Assembly (NCBI GenBank): GCA_003497765.1 | Contig: DNNY01000110.1 | Location: 1 to 6,184 of the forward strand | Source: Oceanospirillaceae bacterium | Lineage (GTDB): Bacteria; Pseudomonadota; Gammaproteobacteria; Pseudomonadales; Balneatricaceae | Direction: 5' to 3' | DNA: 6,184 nt | Part shown: positions 1 to 5,712 of the stretch, in pieces | Layout: each line of letters opens with the position of its first letter | Numbering within the stretch: position 1 is the first letter of the stretch | The notes under the pieces: model-generated | What the model was told of the DNA's origin: nothing | The model's database searches: none | The model's input: only the letters and a program-made list of their open reading frames with translations | Program-made: the position numbers and the translations under genes

Positions 1-987
1 ACCCTGCCACCACTCCTCACCGGCGGCTCTTGAGTTGGCAATAACGGCATCTAAACTGCTTATATCTTGAAAACCCAAATTCACCCCTTGGCCGGCCAAA
101 GGGTTAATAATGTGGGCAGCATCGCCGATTAATGCTAAGCCATCTTGAATATAACTCTGAGCATGTTGTTTTTGTAAATTAAAATAACTTTTACTTAACA
201 CTTCAATATTGCCAAGCTCTTGAGGAAAATGCGCCATTATTTCTGCTTGCAGTTGCGCATTGGGTAATTGATACAAGCGTCGCACCTCGTCTGCCTGATG
301 ATACCAAACTACCGAACCATGCTGACCAGGTAGGGGTAAAAAGGCTTGCGGGCCTGTGCTAGTGAAGCGCTGCCAAGTGATATCCTGTTGCCCCAGTTCA
401 GTATTAACCCCCACTACTAAGCATGCTTGCTGATATTGGCTACGATTAACCCCAATACCAAAGGCTTGTCTAACTATTGACTGACCACCATCTGCAGCCA
501 CCAGCAGCTTACCAGCAAAGGTTTCTCCTGATTCCGTTTCAACATACATAATGGCATTTTTACGGTAGGTTTTAAGGGGTTTTTGCGGGCACAACAGAGT
601 CACTTCTGGCATCTCATCCAAAACCTGCCATAGAGCAAGCTGCGTAACACGATTCTCAACTATATGTCCTAACTCAGAGGCGTTGACTTGGTTGGCATGA
701 AAAGTAATATCCCCAAACCCTTGCATTTCCCATACTCTCATTTGCCTGTATGGACAGGCTCGCATGGAAATAATATTTTGCCAGGCTTGAGTTCGTTTGA
801 GTACTGAGCGAGTTTGAGGGCCCAAAGCAGAAATGCGTAAATCAAAGGCTTGAGACAAATCAAAATCATCTGGTTGTTGGGCTTCAAAAACAGCAATTTT
901 TAAGCCTTGTTGTGCCAACACGGAGGCCAATCCAGCACCGGTCATACCGCCGCCACAAATCAAAACATCAAAATTTGTCTCTGGCAC
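1..987 (-). CDS. ubiF: UbiF-like FAD-dependent ubiquinone hydroxylase (3' end outside window)
   Basis: Flavin monooxygenase of the UbiH/UbiF/VisC/COQ6 family. UbiF hydroxylates the 2-octaprenyl-3-methyl-6-methoxy-benzoquinol ring late in ubiquinone synthesis, with the Ubi protein complex at the inner membrane. Visible in 329 codons: the FAD dinucleotide loop GGGMTG (residues 12-17), PYRQMRVWE (79-87), the DG motif in AADGGQS (164-170), and the family signature GDAAHIINPLAGQGVNLG (288-305), which contacts the FAD ribityl and phosphate. UbiF is favoured over UbiH/UbiI because the stretches ITWQRFTSTGPQAFLPL and VVWYHQADEVRRL resemble what I remember of E. coli UbiF. E. coli UbiF is about 390 residues, so roughly 60 C-terminal residues are missing at the left edge. 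The start is GTG at 987-985, preceded by AAGGA (996-1000 on the complement) with 8-nt spacing; no in-frame ATG lies near. The family is certain; the UbiF assignment within it is likely. Confidence 0.85.
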   Translation of the reverse strand, partial: MPETNFDVLICGGGMTGAGLASVLAQQGLKIAVFEAQQPDDFDLSQAFDLRISALGPQTRSVLKRTQAWQNIISMRACPYRQMRVWEMQGFGDITFHANQVNASELGHIVENRVTQLALWQVLDEMPEVTLLCPQKPLKTYRKNAIMYVETESGETFAGKLLVAADGGQSIVRQAFGIGVNRSQYQQACLVVGVNTELGQQDITWQRFTSTGPQAFLPLPGQHGSVVWYHQADEVRRLYQLPNAQLQAEIMAHFPQELGNIEVLSKSYFNLQKQHAQSYIQDGLALIGDAAHIINPLAGQGVNLGFQDISSLDAVIANSRAAGEEWWQG

Positions 988-1114
988 TTTTTAATTCCTT
1001 GATAGTAAACAACAATTGCTCTACAAGAGTAATAGCGCACACGGCAACAGGCAAGTTGTTAGAAAAATTAATTTACGATTTGACTTTTTTTTACACTTAA
1101 CTTGTGGTTTAGTT

Positions 1115-1131
1115 AGTACATCATCAGTACT
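1115..1131. promoter_or_regulatory. Small inverted repeat in the ubiF/hpf spacer
   Basis: AGTAC (1115-1119) and GTACT (1127-1131) form a 5-bp inverted repeat with a 7-nt spacer, 84 bp upstream of the hpf start. It could be a dimeric regulator site. A perfect 5-bp arm pair is easily found by chance, so support is weak. The rest of the 227-bp divergent spacer (988-1214) shows a TTGACT hexamer at 1080-1085 but no convincing -10 element at the right distance. Confidence 0.2.
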
Positions 1132-1214
1132 TAAAACCGATGAATTTCCCTCAGTCACAAAGGAGACATCTTTTATTTAATTTCCCCTCAAACTTCGATC
1201 AAAAGGAATGAATT

Positions 1215-1562
1215 ATGCAAATGAACATTACTGCACGTCACGACGCCAAAGCTTCATCTGGTATTAGAGAACGCATTATGGCCAAGCTTCACAAAAATGA
1301 AAGTCATTTTGATCATATCACCAATATCCAAGTAACAATCGACAAGGACGGCAAGCAAGATATTGCTGAAGCTACGCTGCATCTCGATACAGGCCATGAG
1401 ATCTTTGCCAAAGCAGGCGGTGAAAACATGTACAGTGCCATTGATGCCCTCAGTTCCAAAATCGAAACCCAACTCCAAAAAGCCAAATCCAAATGGCAAA
1501 ATCGTAAAGGTGCTTTCCGCGAAAAACGCTCCCCTATTCTAAATTCAGAAGAAGTCGCCTAA
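1215..1562 (+). CDS. hpf: Ribosome hibernation-promoting factor, short HPF/RaiA family
   Basis: Cytoplasmic ribosome-binding protein of 115 residues. Members bind the 30S decoding region near the A/P sites, block tRNA and mRNA, and either promote 100S dimers (short HPF with RMF) or hold inactive 70S (RaiA/YfiA). The sequence begins MQMNITARHD like HPF (MQLNIT) and has the beta-strand segment EATLHLDTGHEIFAKA (53-68) followed by ENMYSAIDAL (70-79), matching the HPF consensus DATLH...DMYAAID. A Lys-rich helix follows. At 115 residues it is about 20 longer than E. coli HPF (95) and near RaiA (113). The extra tail ends SEEVA, so the RaiA/HPF distinction is not settled; the core is closer to HPF. 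AAGGA (1203-1207) lies 7 nt before the ATG. It stands alone, not behind rpoN as in enterobacteria, and has its own 5' spacer. Confidence 0.9.
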   Translation: MQMNITARHDAKASSGIRERIMAKLHKNESHFDHITNIQVTIDKDGKQDIAEATLHLDTGHEIFAKAGGENMYSAIDALSSKIETQLQKAKSKWQNRKGAFREKRSPILNSEEVA

Positions 1563-1572
1563 CCGATAAGTT

Positions 1573-1601
1573 CAGCGGAATCGTATAAACCGATTCCGCT
1601 G
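1573..1601. other. Perfect 11-bp stem-loop between convergent genes
   Basis: CAGCGGAATCG (1573-1583) and its exact reverse complement CGATTCCGCTG (1591-1601) flank a 7-nt loop. It begins 10 nt after the hpf stop and ends 38 nt before the stop of the convergent hypothetical gene, the expected place for a 3'-end structure serving both. No T-run follows on either strand, so it is not a classical intrinsic terminator. It may stabilise 3' ends, aid Rho-dependent termination, or be one copy of a dispersed palindromic repeat. Confidence 0.55.
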
Positions 1602-1639
1602 TGGTTCAAAGTAAAGACCAAAATTAACCATCACATTAA

Positions 1640-2104
1640 TTAACTTTCTAATTGCTCAGTGATGGTGGTGTAAGCTTCATAATCATTGACCCCTAAAGCT
1701 TCAGGTGAACTTAAAGCCATTGGATCAGCCGCAAGATGCTCTGGCACCACTACCAAACCATCACTAAAAGAAACCACCTGCAGGCCAACTTGCTTGCAAT
1801 GGGCAAAAACCTTTTCTAAAGCCTGCACAACTTGCTCTTGGTCCTGTAAATGACGATCGCGACCTAGCTGTTCGGATTGTTGCGAAGACTGAGCCTTGGG
1901 CTGGTATTTAAATTGCTCTATGACCTGATTATCTTGACCTAACAGCAGCACCAATATATTCGCCCAACGCCAGCCACGAATAATATTGACGGCAACATTA
2001 AATTGCCTCACATCAAAACAATGTACCCGATCACCAGCATTAAGTTGCCGAAGTTTATCTGTTACCTGGGCCTGACTAAGATCAGGCGCGAGTTGAATAT
2101 GCAT
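1640..2104 (-). CDS. Hypothetical protein, about 154 residues
   Basis: I do not recognise a family. From the ATG at 2104 the product starts MHIQLAPDLSQAQVTDKLRQ and has 154 residues. It shows predicted mixed alpha/beta character: a hydrophobic strand-like segment ANILVLLLG, then a polar Gln-rich linker (about residues 68-90, with SSQQSEQ and QDQEQ), then a helix-like segment QVVQALEKVFAHCKQ, a strand-like VGLQVVSFSDGLVVVP and an acidic C-terminus. No signal peptide or clear membrane segment is seen, so it is probably cytoplasmic. The frame can be extended upstream to a TTG at 2131 (adding MCLVWLVLF), but neither start has a good Shine-Dalgarno sequence; the upstream DNA is T/G-rich on the coding strand. 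It is convergent with hpf and divergent from ETF-QO, so it is a single-gene unit. Coding status rests on frame length and protein-like composition. Confidence 0.65.
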   Translation of the reverse strand: MHIQLAPDLSQAQVTDKLRQLNAGDRVHCFDVRQFNVAVNIIRGWRWANILVLLLGQDNQVIEQFKYQPKAQSSQQSEQLGRDRHLQDQEQVVQALEKVFAHCKQVGLQVVSFSDGLVVVPEHLAADPMALSSPEALGVNDYEAYTTITEQLES

Positions 2105-2247
2105 AAACAAAACCAACCAAACCAAACACAAACATCAGTTTACCAGAGCTAGCTAACAAAGGCTTCTATGAACAACCATTAATTGTAGGCACAGCGACTG
2201 GCGAGTTTTCATTGCATGGCTGGCAGTAAAAGGCCAAAATAAGTCGG

Positions 2248-2265
2248 CTAAAAACAAGTTTTTAG
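2248..2265. promoter_or_regulatory. 18-bp perfect palindrome, possible PsrA/TetR-type operator for ETF-QO
   Basis: CTAAAAAC (2248-2255), AA, GTTTTTAG (2258-2265): both 8-bp arms are exact reverse complements. The core AAAC-N2-GTTT agrees with the published Pseudomonas PsrA motif (G/C)AAAC-N2-4-GTTT(G/C), except that the outer G/C positions are A/T here. PsrA is a fatty-acid-responsive repressor known to act on beta-oxidation and ETF genes. The site lies 84 bp before the ETF-QO ATG. A possible -10 (TATATT, 2270-2275) starts 5 bp after it, so a bound protein would cover the -35 region, which fits repression. The regulator's identity is inferred. Confidence 0.45.
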
Positions 2266-2348
2266 AGATTATATTTCCTAAACTACGGCTGCAAAGCAGT
2301 ACAAAGCTACTTATCATAATAGTTACTGAAAGATTGAGAGGTTCTATC

Positions 2349-3998
2349 ATGGAACGTGAATCAATGGAGTTCGATGTCGTTATTGTTGGTGCCGGTCCAG
2401 CAGGCTTATCAAGTGCCTGCAAACTTCTCCAACTGGCCCAGGAACATAACCAAGAAATCAGCGTCTGTGTAGTGGAAAAAGGTTCAGAAGTGGGCGCACA
2501 TATATTATCAGGTGCCATATTCGAACCAACAGCATTAAATGAGTTGTTTCCCGATTGGCAAGCTATGGGTGCTCCCCTTAATACGCCTGTCAGCAAAGAT
2601 GAAATGCATATATTGCGTAATGATAATGCTAGCTTAGCTCTACCAAGCTTTTTTATTCCAAAACCCATGCATAATAAAGGCAACTATGTCGTGAGCCTTG
2701 GTAATGTCTGTCGTTGGTTGGCAGAACAAGCAGAAAATTTGGGCGCTGAGGTATTTCCTGGTTTTGCCGCGGCAGAAGTCTTGTACCATGCCGATGGCAG
2801 TGTCAAAGGTATTGCCACCGGGGATATGGGTGTGGATGCCAATGGCCAACCTAAAGATGGTTATATGCCGGGCATGGAATTACATGCTAAATATACTATT
2901 TTTTCTGAGGGATGCCGTGGTCATTTAGGCAAACAGTTAATTGATAAATACAACTTGGATAAAGATACTGTTAGCCAACATTATGGTATCGGTATTAAAG
3001 AACTCTGGGATATACCCAGTGAACAACACCAACCAGGTCTAGTTTTACATGGCTCTGGATGGCCATTAAGTGGTGGTACCAGCGGTGGCTGGTTCCTATA
3101 CCATGGTGATAATCAGCAAGTCGTAGTAGGACTAATCATTGACCTCAATTACGATAACCCTCATCTCAGTCCATTTGATGAGTTCCAAAGACTAAAGCAT
3201 CACCCGACCCTAAAACAGCATTTGGAAGGTGGTAGTCGCGTTTCCTATGGTGCTAGAGCGGTAGAAAAAGGTGGTCTATTCTCTTTACCCAGCATGAGTA
3301 TGCCTGGTGCCTTATTGGTTGGTTGTGATGCGGGTACCATGAACTTTTCTAAAATCAAAGGTAGTCATACCGCGATGAAGTCGGGATTGCTTGCTGGCGA
3401 AACCATCTTTGCTGAATTAAACGCTGCTGGTGAAGCAGGTAAAACGCTACCAATGGATGCTAATTTCAAGGCCTCTTGGTTATATGATGAGCTTTATAAA
3501 GCGCGTAACTTTGGCGCCGCTATGCATAAATTTGGTACCTGGTTTGGCGGCATGTATAACTGGGTTGAACAAAATATCTTTGCTGGCAAGCTGCCAATTA
3601 ATCTCAAAGATGATAATCCTGATTATGCCCAGCTTAAGCCCGCCAATAGCATGCCTAAGATTGACTACCCAAAACCGGATGGGGTTATCAGTTTCGATAA
3701 GTTATCGTCGGTATTTTTATCAGGTACCAATCACGAAGAAGATCAGCCTTGTCATTTACAGTTACAAAATGCAAGTTTACCCCTAAGTACTAACTTGGAA
3801 ACGTGGGACGAACCAGCTCAACGCTATTGTCCGGCTGGCGTTTATGAGATTATTGCTGATGAATCAGGCGCGCAGAAATTCCAAATTAATAGCCAAAACT
3901 GTGTGCACTGCAAGACCTGTGATATTAAGGATCCAAGTCAAAATATCACCTGGGTAGTTCCAGAGGGTGCTGGCGGGCCTAACTATCCAAATATGTAA
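2349..3998 (+). CDS. Electron-transfer flavoprotein:ubiquinone oxidoreductase (ETF-QO)
   Basis: Membrane-surface iron-sulfur flavoprotein that takes electrons from reduced ETF (fed by acyl-CoA and amino-acid dehydrogenases) and passes them through FAD and a [4Fe-4S] cluster to ubiquinone. The 549-residue product is full length for the bacterial family. It shows the FAD Rossmann motif VGAGPAG (13-19), EKGSEVGAHILSGA (43-56), SEGCRGHLGK (186-195), the KGSHTAMKSG segment typical of ETF-QO, and a C-terminal ferredoxin-like domain with four cluster cysteines, C494 (in YCPAGVYE), C518, C521 and C524 (CVHCKTC), ending PEGAGGPNYPNM. The ATG at 2349 is chosen over an in-frame TTG at 2334: GAGAGG (2336-2341) is a good ribosome-binding site 7 nt before the ATG, and the N-terminus MERESMEFDVVIVG matches the family as I remember it. 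No etfA or etfB is in the window. A terminator follows 35 bp after the stop. Confidence 0.96.
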   Translation: MERESMEFDVVIVGAGPAGLSSACKLLQLAQEHNQEISVCVVEKGSEVGAHILSGAIFEPTALNELFPDWQAMGAPLNTPVSKDEMHILRNDNASLALPSFFIPKPMHNKGNYVVSLGNVCRWLAEQAENLGAEVFPGFAAAEVLYHADGSVKGIATGDMGVDANGQPKDGYMPGMELHAKYTIFSEGCRGHLGKQLIDKYNLDKDTVSQHYGIGIKELWDIPSEQHQPGLVLHGSGWPLSGGTSGGWFLYHGDNQQVVVGLIIDLNYDNPHLSPFDEFQRLKHHPTLKQHLEGGSRVSYGARAVEKGGLFSLPSMSMPGALLVGCDAGTMNFSKIKGSHTAMKSGLLAGETIFAELNAAGEAGKTLPMDANFKASWLYDELYKARNFGAAMHKFGTWFGGMYNWVEQNIFAGKLPINLKDDNPDYAQLKPANSMPKIDYPKPDGVISFDKLSSVFLSGTNHEEDQPCHLQLQNASLPLSTNLETWDEPAQRYCPAGVYEIIADESGAQKFQINSQNCVHCKTCDIKDPSQNITWVVPEGAGGPNYPNM

Positions 3999-4033
3999 CG
4001 ATTAAGTTGTAAATCACCTTAAGACATAAACTA

Positions 4034-4063
4034 AAAAGCCCTCACAGAAATGTGGGGGCTTTT
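4034..4063. terminator. Bidirectional intrinsic terminator between ETF-QO and GAPDH
   Basis: A 13-bp stem (4034-4046 with 4051-4063) closed by a GAAA tetraloop. The GC-rich part GCCCTCACA pairs with TGTGGGGGC (one T-G wobble) and is extended by AAAA/TTTT. The plus strand reads into TTTT, AATTT; the minus strand reads into TTTTT from the A-run at 4033-4037. It therefore serves both convergent genes, ETF-QO (stop at 3998) and GAPDH (stop codon ends at 4105). Confidence 0.9.
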
Positions 4064-4104
4064 AATTTGCTTTATTTTCAAAAGCTTAAAATATAAGCTA
4101 AGTA

Positions 4105-5538
4105 TTACTTAGTAAGCGGGAATGCTGGCAGAGCTGTTTTGGTTATATGCTGTAACATACGTACAACCTGACAAGAATAACCAAATTCGTTGTCATACCA
4201 TACATAAATCACACAGCTCTTAGTGCCACCAGCAATGGTTGCTAGTCCATCTACAACGCCAGCCGCTCGGGAACCGACAAAATCACTTGATACGGCTTCT
4301 CTTGATGTAGTGAAATCGATCTGTTTTTGCAAATCAGAATAAATGGCTGTATTTCGCAGGTAGTCATTTAATTCATCCCGCTGCACTTCGCGCTCAAGAT
4401 TGAGGTTAAGTATTGCCATAGACACATTAGGCGTGGGTACTCGGATAGCATTACCGGTTAACTTACCTTCCATTGCGGGTAAGGCTTTAGCTACGGCTTT
4501 TGCAGCGCCAGTTTCGGTCAAGACCATATTTAACCCAGCTGCTCGGCCACGCCGATCACCCTTGTGATAATTATCAATCAAATTTTGGTCATTGGTGTAG
4601 GCGTGAACCGTTTCAACATGGCCATTAGCTACACCATACCGATCATGCAAGGCTTTTAGCACAGGTGTAATCGCATTAGTGGTACAGGAAGCAGCAGATA
4701 AAATAGTATCAGTATCTTCTATATCTGCTTGATTGACCCCCATGACGATATTTTTAATGCCTTTTCCTGGCGCGGTTAACAGTACTTTACTGGCACCCTT
4801 GGCTTGCAAATGCAGCGACAAGCCCTCTTCGTCACGCCATAAACCTGTATTATCAATAATTACCGCGTTGCTAATATTATAATCGGTATAATCAATGGCT
4901 TCTGGCGAAGAAGCGTAGATAACCTGTATAACATTACCATTAGCGATAATTGTGTTATTGGTTTCATCTACCGTTATAGTACCTTGAAAATTACTATGTA
5001 CCGAATCACGGCGCAACAAATTAGCACGCTTTTGCAAGTCATGTTCGCTGCCTTTACGAACCACAATGGCCCGTAAACGCAGACTTTGACCGCCACCTGT
5101 TTTATCGATTAATAACCGTGCCAGCAAACGACCAATGCGCCCAAACCCGTATAGGACGACGTCGGTTTGGGTTTTGTTGCAATCCGCGTTTACCGCTTGT
5201 GTAAGCTCCTTAGCCACATAATCTGCCAATGATAGCTCACCATGGGCCTGATAACCCATGGCTAATTTACCAATATCAACATGCACATTGGCAAGATTGA
5301 GGTTTTGCATGGCTTCGATTATGGGATAAGTGTCAACAACAGACACTTGCTGCTTTGCTAGGTGGCGGGCAGCGCGGTGGGATTTAAGAATGCTAATGAC
5401 AGATCGATTAACGACACTATGGCCATAAACCGACACTTCAACATTTGCCTCGCGATAGATCTTACCAATCAATGGAATCATGGCTTCAGCTAACGCTTCA
5501 CGGTCTTTCCAATCAGCAAAAACTTGTTCTTGGCTCAA
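4105..5538 (-). CDS. gap: Glyceraldehyde-3-phosphate dehydrogenase, long form with N-terminal extension
   Basis: Converts glyceraldehyde 3-phosphate, phosphate and NAD(P)+ to 1,3-bisphosphoglycerate, reversibly. The 477 residues comprise an N-terminal domain of about 125 residues absent from ordinary GAPDH (about 330-340), then a complete type I enzyme: YGFGRIGR (130-137), SCTTN with catalytic Cys285, His312 in VHAYTNDQN, RRGRAAGLN (329-337), RVPTPNVS with Arg366, and WYDNEFGYS (447-455). Similar long forms are known in Pseudomonas (PA3001) and Shewanella. At the end of the second Rossmann strand the sequence is VVRKGS (159-164), where NAD enzymes have an Asp; ungapped alignment puts Gly163 there. 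The Leu-Pro pair typical of NAD-specific enzymes is Asn323-Tyr324. Both suggest NADP use or dual specificity, possibly a gluconeogenic role. The start is TTG at 5538-5536, with AAAGG 8 nt upstream; the next in-frame ATG is residue 20 and would cut into conserved extension sequence. Confidence 0.95.
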   Translation of the reverse strand: MSQEQVFADWKDREALAEAMIPLIGKIYREANVEVSVYGHSVVNRSVISILKSHRAARHLAKQQVSVVDTYPIIEAMQNLNLANVHVDIGKLAMGYQAHGELSLADYVAKELTQAVNADCNKTQTDVVLYGFGRIGRLLARLLIDKTGGGQSLRLRAIVVRKGSEHDLQKRANLLRRDSVHSNFQGTITVDETNNTIIANGNVIQVIYASSPEAIDYTDYNISNAVIIDNTGLWRDEEGLSLHLQAKGASKVLLTAPGKGIKNIVMGVNQADIEDTDTILSAASCTTNAITPVLKALHDRYGVANGHVETVHAYTNDQNLIDNYHKGDRRGRAAGLNMVLTETGAAKAVAKALPAMEGKLTGNAIRVPTPNVSMAILNLNLEREVQRDELNDYLRNTAIYSDLQKQIDFTTSREAVSSDFVGSRAAGVVDGLATIAGGTKSCVIYVWYDNEFGYSCQVVRMLQHITKTALPAFPLTK

Positions 5539-5540
5539 AA

Positions 5541-5613
5541 TAATTACCTTTTGTTGTGGTAGGCAAGCCCACTTCCAAATTATTTAGAAGAGAGTTATTA
5601 CCTTGTGTTGTGG
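5541..5613 (-). repeat. 19-nt direct repeat duplicating the GAPDH ribosome-binding site
   Basis: TAATTACCTTTTGTTGTGG (5541-5559) and TTATTACCTTGTGTTGTGG (5595-5613) match at 17 of 19 positions, 54 bp apart. On the mRNA strand each copy reads CCACAACA-(A/C)AAGGTAAT and so contains an AAGGT Shine-Dalgarno-like core. The proximal copy is the actual ribosome-binding site of the TTG-initiated GAPDH gene. The sequence between the copies is not repeated. The repeat could be a regulator or RNA-binding-protein site, or a leftover of a local duplication. Confidence 0.6.
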
Positions 5614-5620
5614 GACCTTA

Positions 5621-5649
5621 ATTATCCTGAATTGCATTAACGGCTGCAA
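5621..5649 (-). promoter_or_regulatory. Candidate sigma-70 promoter for GAPDH
   Basis: Read on the minus strand: TTGCAG (complement 5644-5649), a 17-bp spacer, then GATAAT (complement 5621-5626), which matches 5 of 6 of the -10 consensus; the -35 is weak. The predicted transcript would begin near 5614, so the upstream copy of the 19-nt direct repeat would sit at the very 5' end of a leader of about 75 nt. Confidence 0.35.
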
Positions 5650-5665
5650 TAAAACTCCCTGCTCA

Positions 5666-5695
5666 TTGATGTAATTTAGAACTATTTGTTATAAA
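5666..5695 (+). promoter_or_regulatory. Candidate promoter facing the Lys/Ser repeat frame
   Basis: TTGATG (5666-5671), an 18-bp spacer, then TATAAA (5690-5695), 5 of 6 to the -10 consensus. It would start transcription near 5702 and read into the inverted repeat at 5714-5750 and the A-rich repeat frame. The area is AT-rich, so chance matches are likely. Confidence 0.3.
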
Positions 5696-5712
5696 AAAAC
5701 CGGACCTATTGA

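Noticed and set aside
912..1100. 62-codon plus-strand frame over the start of ubiF
   Set aside because: Antisense to the conserved FAD-binding N-terminus of ubiF; low-complexity basic peptide, no ribosome-binding site seen.
1080..1108. TTGACT as the -35 of an hpf promoter
   Set aside because: No acceptable -10 hexamer lies 16-18 bp downstream; TACACT is only 6 bp away.
2334..2348. TTG start adding five residues to ETF-QO
   Set aside because: The extension contains the Shine-Dalgarno sequence (GAGAGG, 2336-2341) of the ATG at 2349, and the family N-terminus begins at that ATG.
2153..2849. Minus-strand and alternative-frame open frames over ETF-QO
   Set aside because: They overlap the well-supported ETF-QO coding frame, match no family I recognise and are shadows. 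The same applies to minus-strand 1254-1499 over hpf and the plus-strand frames at 2698-2928 and 3430-3786.
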